DNA of 57,375 nt from a virus: positions 1-57,375 of IMG/VR virus record IMGVR_UViG_3300033150_001333. One strand, given 5' to 3'. A program made the translations under genes and the position numbers. Under the pieces are notes generated by a model. That model made no database searches, had not been told where the DNA came from, and saw only the letters and a list, made by a program, of their open reading frames with translations. Shown in pieces: positions 38,801 to 45,536 of the stretch. Positions within the stretch are counted from its first letter, which is position 1. Every line of letters begins with the position of its first letter.

Positions 38801-39080
38801 GTTTGCAAAATGGACAAAATATAATAAAGAAATAATTAAAAAGATAATTAAGGCAAAAAAAGAGAAAAGAAATGATTTAGCTCGCTTCTGGTCAACTCAG
38901 TTAATAGAGCAAAAAGCAGTTGAAACATCTATTAGAAATAGATTAGGAAGACATGAAAGTGCACCAAATTTGTTAATGATGAGCTGGTGGAAAAAAGGAC
39001 AAAAAGGTTATGAAGAAGCTGTTAAAGTTATTCTCTTAAGGGAATATTTACGCAGGCTTAAACAAAGGTTAAGGAGGTAA
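32853..39080 (+). CDS. 2,075-residue polyvalent virion protein with metallopeptidase motif
   Basis: The N-terminus contains a repeated PVDYDPF box and hydrophobic Gly/Ala-rich helices (about residues 95-260). A Lys/Glu/Pro linker spans about 390-500, followed by several copies of small beta modules (for example VKWKYKGKEGEGIATGKTG) and long charged helices. HEMLH (1040-1044) with GATEKEARAFE behind it is a gluzincin-like zinc site, preceded by VIVDPTHAKTEPMETLA. The C-terminal third has WSMWGNAMSVIANATQSYI and hydrophobic blocks, as in large polyvalent proteins that are injected with DNA. It fills the slot of N4 virion RNA polymerase, but no polymerase motifs were seen. It is probably ejected into the host. 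Confidence 0.75.
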   Translation: MPLTPVDYDPFKEEKQSSKKLTKKQKAKLVPVDYDPFASEKKQPEISAEKGIPQYLIPFSKYLGIEPTYVKPGSFLGNLLAVPHAFFEAGTTAFESPYYILKGLGKILRLPSLEKAGEWGIKGLEPTRRHHELMRKQLYVPPTSPTARLAHSISKKVAEAIGSFARPDLPVLVASPTAYGFLSGLETLGAGAPPTQALTAGIHGMIAGKTFEAVRGLSPMQALTRAGAVGATPEVARGLITGKPEQIGKGIEEGLSLGIFSALATIKTPLAREIYRNKVKAGVPREKALQTASLVEETIKSLDIDKAKSLPLKEKEIQKVEKIIREISKQIEDLPEVIKGKRGYKTEKGAKIGLRLFAKENKLPKDMDLTQHYNLEKDEAGNFVWRKITEKPTEIKPAIKPKEEVKPPEVEIPKEEKPPAKEIKEKVEEKPKKAKPYESVEPGSAEWMKIWKEHPELQKEMAEIRQKQIVEEGKKEEALPEAKPEKEPPKEKPPVVPLTKTLYENSYPIELSKASEVFPKHRLGVDYVVKLVDKNTGKVTWASLSEKRARELFPRSFEEKAKEVPKAEAEWQPVKDYSKEITEGTHVKWKYKGKEGEGIATGKTGRRKTGFVYHKVKTPEGKTKYMPWTPKAEYWIKAEKKVKPVKETKAEVKEKEPIIAISKREPNLQFEIDRIEGNKFIVKRPVIISTLKGEEGKIVETPDKYLIGREYPVENFRFVTPKEYVAEVKTKEAKIKAEREAQRETERKKQEEIKQALKAKPVTDKYYIYLKDKGFEEVEKAYPVKISGFEKYDLFAHKVGKKWKVSESKTGVAITKALPTRKEAIKQATEILNRHKEKSDEMIEDAIAYALSQTGISPRYKPISKEPTITQPKENLYEVRHPEKKTWYQIKEDPETEQWRVIKFEPYETIHEGQKVTVNKATETKFFKTLEEAKDFAQKGIIGKPVEVKISSFVKDAYLEEYGKEKGTQELSNLKNKVQKAWDILKKKYPQYANKITSITIHRMSPEDIALGGVSSIGKKGDVIVDPTHAKTEPMETLAHEMLHATGATEKEARAFEKTISKETKFYSGIPIDEIVKTVNETTKKVVDYIKQKKIEKVDKAEIEHTDRFLSFYAKQIPKVLTRLYEKEHLKTAHPETVYREALGELPTTMPEKVKKPIVNALDASREHDYKLSGYEIKVKEKLLGSYNAIYKIYGKKGIKRFFDLLSAEAHKRHAISEKQLKELPPEFQLAYKRTKEYLLNPLKEYMKFLEEKYPEGYKTEEMAKKALAEVAEKKQIENIESLYTLKQNKANLFYWEKNPNAEKIAKKKLPQIITKWNKEYQKVKELLKQAEKDYFYQPTVRTHEDIILVLKKPKKEGAKSTVVGAFEFPNERKAKQQYNRMLKGDYTAILNWFRRVGDLEAGRDFVNNIKKGDYTLKLIKFKTEPTYTPEDIPLQSVMGILSKYKGKQIKAKNLQAKAIAEDIQRFIEKFVNPISVKSFHLEKKNIPGWSLDPLDRNDILLRRVLSEKSLIEKLKLSDVITNSFAQIDPEQHPQYYKWLSDFNKYMMTPREPETTRRILSAWSMWGNAMSVIANATQSYILGPAVIIENKLNPAKFLKYETEYLRKYIESDYDSKDLAYLEWGKKNGVFAPTAWKEAMLGLTGERGGVIPKIEDIGYAGFTFVESVKNRMNTFLSVAKMLEEKGMPFEEAMKKARDITFDIHFDMNKWNTLIRKKYPRLFQTLMSFTFHSFKTLRRLIFKSFPSARERKYAIGALATFYLTHFLVGGMAATPGGELFWQMVDIPFKKVFRQSIKTYLMNEFSDKERKKLRLFIQYGLLGLAGLPSVADRIGFGYREVSKLNNFIADAMAHLAPIPVMVANQAVKAIRMTQKGYSWPTAISQQFSPTVVRNISRTLYAIKKGYLPTSYGKPLQDIYGNNFVPTGLEEIAMSFIGAIPPEQQEIYEIKEAQRKKEDIRLAHLHDITNDIVLGYLDKDYARIGRGFAKWTKYNKEIIKKIIKAKKEKRNDLARFWSTQLIEQKAVETSIRNRLGRHESAPNLLMMSWWKKGQKGYEEAVKVILLREYLRRLKQRLRR

Positions 39081-39084
39081 TATA

Positions 39085-39342
39085 ATGGGAGAGAACAAAG
39101 ATAAACAGGCAGGATTACAGTGGCTTTGGCAACATGCTCTTTTCTTGCCTAAGAATAGTGTAAGGGCAATTGCATTTCTGTTTACACTTATGCTTCTTGG
39201 TTATCTAGCATTAAATTTAAAAGGGCAAGTTCAAATGACGATTATAGGTGGACTTATTAGCGTGCTTACAAGTGCTCTGCATTATTATTTTGGAGGAAGA
39301 GAAAAACAAGAGGAGAGAAATAATGAGCAAAGTAATAGCTGA
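39085..39342 (+). CDS. Two-pass membrane protein, holin candidate
   Basis: The 85-residue protein has a charged start (GENKDKQAG), two hydrophobic spans (RAIAFLFTLMLLGYLALNL and MTIIGGLISVLTSALHYYF) and a charged, acidic end (GREKQEERNNEQ). This fits a class II holin. The endolysin is far away (53,245-53,781) on the minus strand, so the lysis genes are not clustered. The next gene starts inside its end. Confidence 0.55.
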   Translation: MGENKDKQAGLQWLWQHALFLPKNSVRAIAFLFTLMLLGYLALNLKGQVQMTIIGGLISVLTSALHYYFGGREKQEERNNEQSNS

Positions 39343-39640
39343 AAATGAGAATTGGAGAATAAGACAAGCAGAAGGAGACAATTATGCTCTTACTTGTGCA
39401 AAAGGCCACTTCACATTCTACATTAAGGGTAAAAATGAAAAGCTGGTATTCTATAATACTCTTAAATCAGTAGAAGCAAAAATGAAAGAGGTAGCTTTTC
39501 TTACTTTTGGCGGATGGTTTGCTTTATGGTTAACTACAGAAGATGTAGCATTTCTTTTAGCAAATCTTCCTATGACTGATGCAGAAAAACAGGCAAGTAT
39601 AAATGCTGAAGTAGTAGATGAAAAGATAACTATTCAGTAA
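39323..39640 (+). CDS. Hypothetical protein
   Basis: I set the start at ATG 39323 because GAGGAGAG precedes it. The 105-residue protein has beta segments (NWRIRQAEGDNYALTCAKGH; FTFYIKGKNEKLVFY) and a helical part (EVAFLTFGGWFALWLTTEDV). It overlaps the holin-like gene by 20 bases and precedes the phosphoesterase directly. No family recognised. Confidence 0.5.
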   Translation: MSKVIAENENWRIRQAEGDNYALTCAKGHFTFYIKGKNEKLVFYNTLKSVEAKMKEVAFLTFGGWFALWLTTEDVAFLLANLPMTDAEKQASINAEVVDEKITIQ

Positions 39641-40297
39641 ATGATGGAAAATAAAAAGATAATTTGTATCAGCGACCTTCACATTCCTTATACTAGCCGA
39701 TATTTTATTCCTTTTGCTGGTTATGCTTGTAAAGCGGATAAGGTAATTTTTAATGGAGATATTCTGGATTTAGTGAGATGCAATACAAACGAAATTAAAA
39801 ATAGCTATATTGGACAAAAGTTGATTAGTGCATTGAAAAAGATTGTAAAATCAACCCAAACAATGTTCATTGAGGGTAATCATGACCCAGAATTAGAAAA
39901 AAGTCTAACTGAATTATTAGGAATGGAAATTGCTACATTCCCTTTTTATCGTATAGGCAGGATAGGATTTGTGCATGGACATCAATTTGACCCCTTCTGC
40001 AAACATTGGAATTGGCAATTACTATCAAAGTTTGGGCCTTGGTTTTTTAATCCACCTTCTAGATGGAAACAGAAAGATAGAGAAAAATGGAAAGAGAAAA
40101 TAGGAAAAATATATACAGAAGCATTTTCTTTCTTAGAAAAAGCTAGTTGGTGTAGAATATTAGTTATTGGACATACTCATTATCCTTCTGTCCATAAATT
40201 GGAAACAGGACAAAAGCTAGCTGATTGTGGAGATTGGATAGATAGTAAGAGTTGGGTGGAAATTGAAAGAGGTAAAGTGGAAATTAAAACATTGTAA
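39641..40297 (+). CDS. Calcineurin-like metallophosphoesterase
   Basis: The 218-residue protein shows all five metallophosphoesterase motifs: SDLH (11-14), NGDILD (Asp40), EGNHD (78-82), VHGHQFD (112-117) and IGHTH near the end. It resembles the UDP-diacylglucosamine hydrolase-like and phage phosphoesterase groups. It uses two metal ions to hydrolyse phosphate esters; the substrate is unknown. Located among structural genes but immediately upstream of the TnpB element, it could act on a nucleotide signal, DNA ends or lipids. It starts right after the previous stop (ATGATG). Confidence 0.9.
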   Translation: MMENKKIICISDLHIPYTSRYFIPFAGYACKADKVIFNGDILDLVRCNTNEIKNSYIGQKLISALKKIVKSTQTMFIEGNHDPELEKSLTELLGMEIATFPFYRIGRIGFVHGHQFDPFCKHWNWQLLSKFGPWFFNPPSRWKQKDREKWKEKIGKIYTEAFSFLEKASWCRILVIGHTHYPSVHKLETGQKLADCGDWIDSKSWVEIERGKVEIKTL

Positions 40298-40309
40298 GCT
40301 ACCCCTTTT

Positions 40310-41488
40310 TTACGGAAGGGGCTTTATCAGTGAGGAATAATCCTCCTGATTTAGGGCAGGCTTACAAACTGCCCAGCCCAAGAAGGAACTTTTGCCTTCA
40401 AGGGCAAAGATAGCAAGATTTTTGGAGGCATTGTAATCAGCATGGACTTGATAGCCACAAGCCTTACAACAAAAAACAGAACCATTACGATTAGAAGATT
40501 GAATATGGCCACACTTACTACATCTTTGAGAACTGTATTTAGGGTCAACAAACCAAACATCAATACCCTCTTCAAGTGCTTTGTATTGAATATAATTTGG
40601 GAGTTTAGAAAATGCCCAGAGAGAAACTTTATGTTTTTCAGCTTTTCTCCATTTTTTTACACTTCCTCTAATACTATTAAGATTTTCCATAGCAATTACT
40701 TGAGCACCAATCCTTTTTGCCTTCTCAACAATTTGCCGAGAAATATTATGCAAAACCCAGTTAACAAAGCGGTTTTCTCGCCCACTCATTCTCTTAAGCA
40801 AGAGATGGGCAGAGCGAGTGCCTTTCTTTTGGATTTTGCTTCTCCGTTCGGCAAACTGTCTTCTTTTATCATTAAGCATTCCTGCTTTAAAAAATTTGCC
40901 TATAGAGGTTACAGCAATATTCTTAACTCCCAAATCAACTCCCATAACAGTTTCAGGTTTTCTAACAAGAGCGGGTTTAATTATTGTAATATTAAGAAAG
41001 AAATCTTTGCCATTATAAGAAAGTGTAGCAGTCCTAAATTCATAATTTGTATTATCAAGTATTTTCTTTTGATAATCTCCAAGAAGATATTTGGCTTTTA
41101 CTCTACCATTTACAGTAGAAAAAGTGCATTCTCTATTTTTAATAGTTACAGTTCTTTTATCAAGTTGAATTGCAGAAAAAGGCCTGAAGGTTGGTTTAGT
41201 TGCTTTTCTCTTTTTACTCCAATTGATAACACAAAGTTTAACCGCATCACAAGCTTTATTCCGAGCAGAACATATCAAATTAGCTTGAAGATTGGTTTGC
41301 TTTTTAAGTGGATAGTAAACAAGTTTATGGAGTTTAGATTTATTGATTATCTTCTTTTCAGGCTTCCATGCTTCATTTATGCAAAAATTAAGAGCAAAAT
41401 TATATTGTCTAAAAGTTTCAAGAACATCTTGCTTTCTTTCTTGTGGAATATCCAGTTTTACTTTACAAGTCTTGATTATTTTTCTCAT
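40310..41488 (-). CDS. tnpB: TnpB RNA-guided nuclease (IS605 OrfB family)
   Basis: The 392-residue protein has the complete RuvC set: GVDLGVKN (Asp185), AMENLNS (Glu268) and HADYNASKN (Asp351). A zinc ribbon lies between the last two, with SQRCSKCGH (Cys323, Cys326) and CKACG (Cys341, Cys344). TnpB uses an omega RNA made from the element's 3' end to cut DNA next to a short motif. The 3' end of the gene and the RE hairpin (40,298-40,400) would encode that RNA. A nearly perfect promoter lies upstream (41,498-41,525). An intact catalytic triad suggests an active nuclease. Confidence 0.93.
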   Translation of the reverse strand: MRKIIKTCKVKLDIPQERKQDVLETFRQYNFALNFCINEAWKPEKKIINKSKLHKLVYYPLKKQTNLQANLICSARNKACDAVKLCVINWSKKRKATKPTFRPFSAIQLDKRTVTIKNRECTFSTVNGRVKAKYLLGDYQKKILDNTNYEFRTATLSYNGKDFFLNITIIKPALVRKPETVMGVDLGVKNIAVTSIGKFFKAGMLNDKRRQFAERRSKIQKKGTRSAHLLLKRMSGRENRFVNWVLHNISRQIVEKAKRIGAQVIAMENLNSIRGSVKKWRKAEKHKVSLWAFSKLPNYIQYKALEEGIDVWFVDPKYSSQRCSKCGHIQSSNRNGSVFCCKACGYQVHADYNASKNLAIFALEGKSSFLGWAVCKPALNQEDYSSLIKPLP

Positions 41489-41497
41489 CGTGGTAAA

Positions 41498-41525
41498 ATT
41501 ATATCATGTTTATCTGAAATGTCAA
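41498..41525 (-). promoter_or_regulatory. Promoter of tnpB
   Basis: TTGACA (41525-41520) and TATAAT (41503-41498) are both perfect and 16 bases apart. They stand 10 bases before ATG 41488, so the mRNA would be almost leaderless. It is the best promoter in the window. Confidence 0.75.
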
Positions 41526-41588
41526 GAAAGGAGTAAAAAGGCAATTCCTCCCCACCCTTACGGATGGGGTCTCCTTGCCTAATTCTAG

Positions 41589-41774
41589 ATGAACCAGCAA
41601 GAGATAGAAGCAAGAAGACTTACTACTTTAATCAAGCAGTGGGCAATAGAAATTAGGACTAGATGTTCTGAAACAGAAGACCCAGAAGAGTGCAAAAGAC
41701 TTATAGAACAATTACTTAAAGCATGTGAAAAGTTTGAACGGTTGATAAATTTAATTGGATATTTTAAAAATTAA
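41589..41774 (+). CDS. Hypothetical helical protein next to the TnpB element
   Basis: The 61-residue, charged helical protein has a Cys pair (IRTRCSETEDPEECKRLIEQ). No ribosome binding site precedes ATG 41589, and only eight bases separate it from the element end, so the original translation signal was perhaps lost by the insertion. It precedes a lipoprotein gene. Confidence 0.45.
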   Translation: MNQQEIEARRLTTLIKQWAIEIRTRCSETEDPEECKRLIEQLLKACEKFERLINLIGYFKN

Positions 41775-41787
41775 GCAGGAGGCAAAA

Positions 41788-42162
41788 ATGAAGAAATTAC
41801 CTATTATTTTTCTCTGCTTTATATTTTTGGGTTGTGCTGGGCATACAGGTAAGCTTGTCAAGAATTATGATGATTTTATGAAACAGGCTAATGAGTTGGC
41901 CATTGTTCTTTGCACACATAGTGAATTCTCCACTTGTTATTGGCAGGCTGCACTAGGAGATGATATAAACAAACTGCCTGCTGAAGCTTTAAACATTCTG
42001 GATGAGATTGAACAAACAGTTAAAGGTAAAACGGTAGATGAACTAACGGAATGTGAAAAAGGGAAGTTATTAGGTTTATGGCAGAGATTTACTTATCTTG
42101 TAGGCAAGGATATAATAGAGAAGGTCGTGCCTTATATGATTAAGTTTGTAGGGGCTTTGTAA
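41788..42162 (+). CDS. Phage lipoprotein
   Basis: I place the start at ATG 41788 after GCAGGAGGCAAAA. The 124-residue protein has an N-terminal MKKLPIIFLCFIFLGCAGHT, a signal peptide with a lipobox (LGC, cleavage before Cys16), then a helical soluble body with three more cysteines. It would be attached to the outer face of the inner membrane or the inner face of the outer membrane. Possible roles are an outer-membrane spanin subunit or a superinfection-exclusion lipoprotein. It lies downstream of the holin candidate. Confidence 0.7.
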   Translation: MKKLPIIFLCFIFLGCAGHTGKLVKNYDDFMKQANELAIVLCTHSEFSTCYWQAALGDDINKLPAEALNILDEIEQTVKGKTVDELTECEKGKLLGLWQRFTYLVGKDIIEKVVPYMIKFVGAL

Positions 42163-42323
42163 TGACATGGAAAGAATTTAAAGAGAAAGTTGATAAAGAA
42201 TTAAAAGAGCTTGAGATTAATGAGGATACTAATATTTGTTGGATTGATGTTACCTTTTATATTTCTACGGAAGTGAAAATTAGATATGACCGTGGTGGGA
42301 AGTGTTTAATAATTGAAAATTGA
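42162..42323 (+). CDS. Small conserved phage protein
   Basis: A 53-residue protein starts at ATG 42162, sharing one base with the previous stop. It reads TWKEFKEKVDKELKELEINE, then ICWIDVTFYISTEVKIRYD. The WKEFKEKVDKELKELGI... pattern followed by two strands recurs in phage genomes as small proteins of unknown function. The TGA overlaps the next start. Confidence 0.6.
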   Translation: MTWKEFKEKVDKELKELEINEDTNICWIDVTFYISTEVKIRYDRGGKCLIIEN

Positions 42324-42508
42324 GATGGAAAATAGAGAAACATGCTGACGAATGGTGGATTAGAATTAAATATAACATGTTTCAGTTAAGGGAAACAGAG
42401 ATAGTAGTTATAGAAATAGAGGACTTGCTTTATGCTGGCCCAAATAAAAAGATAAAAAATAAAATGGTTAGATTATTTAGGAAATTATATGGGAAGGAGG
42501 TTCGGTAA
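42320..42508 (+). CDS. Hypothetical small protein
   Basis: The 62-residue protein uses a TTG start overlapping the previous TGA (TTGA). It has a beta/helical start (RWKIEKHADEWWIRIKYNMF), IVVIEIEDLLYAG and a basic tail (KIKNKMVRLFRKLYGK). The overlaps with both neighbours suggest a coupled set. No family recognised. Confidence 0.5.
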   Translation: MRWKIEKHADEWWIRIKYNMFQLRETEIVVIEIEDLLYAGPNKKIKNKMVRLFRKLYGKEVR

Positions 42509-43026
42509 TGCCTGCTGAATTGCTTATAAAGGCTTGTGATGCAACCCACAGTAATGAGGTAAAAGACCTGCGGGGTTGTTATAAAAAAGGTTATGTGGTT
42601 GTAATTAAGCCTGATGGTTGGAAATGGGGCAAAGAAGAACTAAACAAGGAAAAGTTTTACATTGTCCGAGTTAAGGATGCTAATCCTGAAGACTTGCAAC
42701 ATCTAATACAATTCCATGAAATAAGCCTTGGAACTAGATACCATGCTATGTCAGATAAACTCGGTGTTTTTGTTAGCAGTCCAGACAAGGATGCTGCCGA
42801 GAGTGAGTGTTTGAAGAAATGTCAACTTGTGGCTCAAGAGTTAACTCGCTTTGGGATTAATGTAGGTGAAGAAGACTATAATATTAAAATTAAAGAAGAA
42901 CCAGAAATCCATACAATAGCACGGAGGCGGTATAAAATTGATATTAGTGGAATGGAAGATAGTTTAAAGAAAGGCATAATTGAGGTAAATGCAAAAGATT
43001 TAAAAATCATTGACCAGAGACAATAA
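42508..43026 (+). CDS. Conserved phage virion-region protein
   Basis: The 172-residue protein starts KACDATHSNEVKDLRGCYKK, then VVVIKPDGWKWGKEEL and FYIVRVKDANPEDLQHLI. This order (KA..ATH..P..D..GCYK.G, PDG..WG..E) recurs in phage structural clusters and no function is known. The C-terminal part (RRRYKIDISGMEDSLKKG) is variable. It starts one base inside the previous stop. Confidence 0.6.
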   Translation: MPAELLIKACDATHSNEVKDLRGCYKKGYVVVIKPDGWKWGKEELNKEKFYIVRVKDANPEDLQHLIQFHEISLGTRYHAMSDKLGVFVSSPDKDAAESECLKKCQLVAQELTRFGINVGEEDYNIKIKEEPEIHTIARRRYKIDISGMEDSLKKGIIEVNAKDLKIIDQRQ

Positions 43027-44555
43027 TGGCAACTGAAGTAGTAAAAGTGATTGACCCAGACAATGGCACGGGAGCGGATTATACCTCTCTTTCTGCTTGG
43101 GAAGCAGGAGAGGAGAAAGATTTACAACAGGCAGATGAGATAGCTGTTGCCAAGTGCCGATGCACAGGTGGAAGTGCAGATACTGATGCTGTGGTTATTG
43201 ATGGTAGTTGGAATCCAGATGCTACTCGTTACATTAAAATCTGGACTGACCCAAGTGAAGGATATAGGCATGATGGGAAATGGAATGACAGTAAATACAG
43301 GTTAGTTAATAATGCTGATTCTTATGCACTTGATGTTAATGAGCCTTATACGAAAATTGAGGGACTTCAAATCAGACAAACAGGGCCTGGTGATTACAAT
43401 CACGCTTTGGATGTTAGGAATGCTTCTTATTTTGAAGTTTCATATACTATCGTTCGTGGATGCAACGGAAATAATGCAAAGGGGATTTATGGAAGTGTAT
43501 CTGAAGGTCCTGTAAAACTTTGGAATAACATTGTTTATGATTTTAATAGCTCAGATGGAATAGTATTAAGTATATCCACGGCAGGACAAAAAGCTTATGT
43601 TTATAACAACACAGTTTATAATTGCAATATAGGTATTTATTCAGGAGGATACCAAGATATTGTAGCTAAAAATAACCTCGTTCAAGACTGCACTGATGGA
43701 TATGAAGGTGATTTTGACTCTGATTCTGATTACAACATCTCAGACATCTCTGGCGACGCACCAGGTGCAAATAGTAAGACCTGCACAGTTTCCTTTGTTG
43801 ATGAAGCTAATGATGATTTCCATCTTGCATCCAGTGATACTTGTACACGGAGCGGGACTTGGGATATTGGAGCGGATGAGTATGTAGTGGCTGGAGGCTT
43901 AATCAAAATAATGGATGAGACTGTTTCAATATCAGAGACTTTAATAAGAAGACTTTATGCAAATCGTTTTATCGGAGAGACAGTTGCAATTACTGAAACT
44001 ATGCCAAGGAGAGGATATTCAAATCGTTTAATAAACGAGACAATTACTATATCTGAAGGAATATTAAGAAGGTTAAGGTCAAATAGGATTATAAACGAGA
44101 CAATATCAATTGCTGAGGCAATATCTCGTAGAGCATTCTCAAGTAGAGTTATAAATGAAACATTAAGCATAGCTGAAGCAGTGCTTAAGCGATTAAGGGC
44201 TGTAAGGATTATCAGTGAGACTGTATCTGTATCTGAAAGCTTAGTAAGAAGATTACGGTCGATAAGGATAATTAGTGAGACAATTGGTATAACAGAGAAC
44301 TTTGTCCGTTCATGTGTTGCTACATTAGTAAAAATAATGAATGAAGTCATATCAATTACAGAAAATTTAGTTAAAATTAAAACTTTTATTGAAACAGTAA
44401 GTGAAGTAACAATAGGTAAAATAATTTTTCATGCTCATCGTGCATCTATAGGGTTTAAAAATTTTTATTCATCTATAGAATTTAAGAAGTTTTGTTCGTC
44501 TATAAGTTTTAAAAAGTTTATGGCTAAAATAAGCTTTAAAAGAAAAGGAGATTAA
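43026..44555 (+). CDS. Beta-helix spike-like protein with C-terminal repeats
   Basis: The 509-residue protein has a short N-terminal domain (VIDPDNGTGADYTSLSAWEA, residues 8-27), a right-handed beta-helix (about 110-275; IVRGCNGNNAKGIYGS, VYNNTVYNCNIGIYSG, VAKNNLVQDCTDGYEG) ending in DIGADEY, a typical end of secreted beta-helix proteins. Two repeat regions follow: eight 20-residue units of the form IINETISIAEAISRRLRSNR (about 293-453) and four 9-residue units of the form SSIEFKKFC (about 473-505). The repeats may trimerise or link to another virion part. It could be a second spike for a different receptor. Confidence 0.75.
   Translation: MATEVVKVIDPDNGTGADYTSLSAWEAGEEKDLQQADEIAVAKCRCTGGSADTDAVVIDGSWNPDATRYIKIWTDPSEGYRHDGKWNDSKYRLVNNADSYALDVNEPYTKIEGLQIRQTGPGDYNHALDVRNASYFEVSYTIVRGCNGNNAKGIYGSVSEGPVKLWNNIVYDFNSSDGIVLSISTAGQKAYVYNNTVYNCNIGIYSGGYQDIVAKNNLVQDCTDGYEGDFDSDSDYNISDISGDAPGANSKTCTVSFVDEANDDFHLASSDTCTRSGTWDIGADEYVVAGGLIKIMDETVSISETLIRRLYANRFIGETVAITETMPRRGYSNRLINETITISEGILRRLRSNRIINETISIAEAISRRAFSSRVINETLSIAEAVLKRLRAVRIISETVSVSESLVRRLRSIRIISETIGITENFVRSCVATLVKIMNEVISITENLVKIKTFIETVSEVTIGKIIFHAHRASIGFKNFYSSIEFKKFCSSISFKKFMAKISFKRKGD
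43900..44385 (+). repeat. Eight tandem 60-bp coding repeats
   Basis: The C-terminal part of the beta-helix gene is made of units of 20 codons whose pattern is (I/V)INET(I/V)SI(A/S)E..(I/L)RRLR.NR. Eight units can be counted, the last two diverged. The DNA copies differ from each other (codon-level divergence), so the array is old or under selection at protein level. Confidence 0.7.
44442..44540 (+). repeat. Four tandem 27-bp coding repeats
   Basis: The last part of the same gene encodes four 9-residue units: SIGFKNFYS, SIEFKKFCS, SISFKKFMA and KISFKRKG. They alternate beta-forming and basic residues, and the final unit ends the protein. Confidence 0.65.
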
Positions 44556-44672
44556 ATGTTTAAAAAATTACTTAGAAAAATCTTACGATATGTAAGAGAG
44601 AAAATGATAAGAGAAAAGATTGATATTTCAGATAATATGATTGTAGTTTTTAAATCTAAAGAAAAGAGGTGA
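44556..44672 (+). CDS. Small basic protein
   Basis: ATG 44556 follows the previous TAA immediately, with AAAAGGAG upstream. The 38-residue peptide is basic and helical at the start (FKKLLRKILRYVREKMIRE) with a short strand (NMIVVFKSK). It ends three bases before the next gene. No family known. Confidence 0.45.
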   Translation: MFKKLLRKILRYVREKMIREKIDISDNMIVVFKSKEKR

Positions 44673-44675
44673 AAC

Positions 44676-44927
44676 ATGAATGAATTAAATGATTTTTTTA
44701 AATTTTTGGAAGAAAAAGAAGAGAATAAGTCTGTATTTAGTTTTGAAGCTCTTAAACTTATTTTTATGAAACTAGTAGCTCAAGAGATTAAGGATAGTGG
44801 TTTTGACAGTTCAGTAGCATTTGAGGGTGATTTAGTAAAATGCAAACAGGTAGGCCATGACCAATTTCTTATGTTATTGAATGGAAAACAATTAGACAGA
44901 ATATTTAAAATGATTAAGGAGAAATGA
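44676..44927 (+). CDS. Hypothetical protein sharing a module with the gene at 2,869-3,510
   Basis: The 83-residue helical protein has IFMKLVAQEIKDSGF, EGDLVKCKQVG and FLMLLNGKQLDRIFKMI. The early 213-residue protein contains the same series in its middle part. The gene lies after the repeat-rich spike gene with AAAGAGGTG as ribosome binding site. The shared module may be a dimerisation domain or a ligand for the same partner; no function known. Confidence 0.55.
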   Translation: MNELNDFFKFLEEKEENKSVFSFEALKLIFMKLVAQEIKDSGFDSSVAFEGDLVKCKQVGHDQFLMLLNGKQLDRIFKMIKEK

Positions 44928-44960
44928 AATTAAAATTATTTTAGAAGGAGGGAAAGAAGA

Positions 44961-45533
44961 ATGTTACTCGGTAAGAAAATTAAGTTAGGTAGGTTTGGAA
45001 AAATTTGGGTGCCGTTAAGGGTAATGTTTAATGAAGACTTAGCTTTACTGTCTGATGCTCTAGTTGTTCTTGTAAATGAAAAAACAGCAGACCGCATAAT
45101 TATCCCTGGACGCAATATTGTAACTGATGAGGGTGATAAATATTATGCTCAAAAGGCTTGTGGTGAAACTCCAGATAATGACTTTAATTCTCTTTATCTA
45201 GCGACGGCAGGTCCTGACCCTGTTGGTAAATCAGATAATTATGGCAGTTTTACTGTAGCTAGCGGTAGCGAAAAAGCCGTAAGTTCGGGTTATCCCAAGA
45301 CCAATGACAGTGATAGTGATAATACAGGTGCTGGTGTTGATGTAATAACTTGGTTATTTCAATATTCAACCAGTGATGGGCCTTTTAGTAATATAACTCA
45401 TTCATTTATTTCAATAGCTAGTGCTAGTGGCACTGACCCGATATTGAATAGTTACAAATGGGCATCTAGTTGGGATAAGGACGGCTCAACCTCTTGTAAA
45501 ATATTTGCAAACCATACTGAAAATGGGACATAA
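44961..45533 (+). CDS. Structural protein, beta-rich
   Basis: The 190-residue protein starts with a small module (LGKKIKLGRFGKIWVPLRVM), then EKTADRIIIPGRNIVTDEGD, and a Gly/Ser/Asp-rich beta part (YGSFTVASGSEKAVSSGYPK; WLFQYSTSDGPFSNITHSFI). Similar proteins lie in phage tail gene clusters. Its AAGGAGGG site is strong. A fibre-associated protein is most likely. Confidence 0.55.
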   Translation: MLLGKKIKLGRFGKIWVPLRVMFNEDLALLSDALVVLVNEKTADRIIIPGRNIVTDEGDKYYAQKACGETPDNDFNSLYLATAGPDPVGKSDNYGSFTVASGSEKAVSSGYPKTNDSDSDNTGAGVDVITWLFQYSTSDGPFSNITHSFISIASASGTDPILNSYKWASSWDKDGSTSCKIFANHTENGT

Positions 45534-45536
45534 AAG

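Larger units (their letters stand above)
40298..41580 (-). mobile_element. IS1341-type (IS200/IS605-like) element with tnpB and no tnpA
   Basis: The element contains tnpB on the minus strand and no Y1 transposase. Its ends carry related hairpins: on the minus strand the tnpB-promoter side has CCCCATCCGTAAGGGTGGGG (41569-41550), flanked by a AGGCAA/TTGCCT pair (41539-41580), and the other end has CCCCTTCCGTAAAAAAGGGG (40321-40302). They share the core CCCC(A/T)TCCGTAA. It lies between the phosphoesterase and a plus-strand gene that lacks a ribosome binding site. Without tnpA it depends on another transposase for movement. Exact boundaries are inferred. Confidence 0.8.

Noticed and set aside
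32853-39080. N4-type virion RNA polymerase
   Set aside because: Position and length suggested it, but no T7-like polymerase motifs were found; the HEMLH motif and modular low-complexity structure point to a polyvalent protein.
40442-41536. 364-codon plus-strand frame over tnpB
   Set aside because: It is the antisense shadow of tnpB, rich in Ser/Phe/Asn and without motifs or a ribosome binding site.
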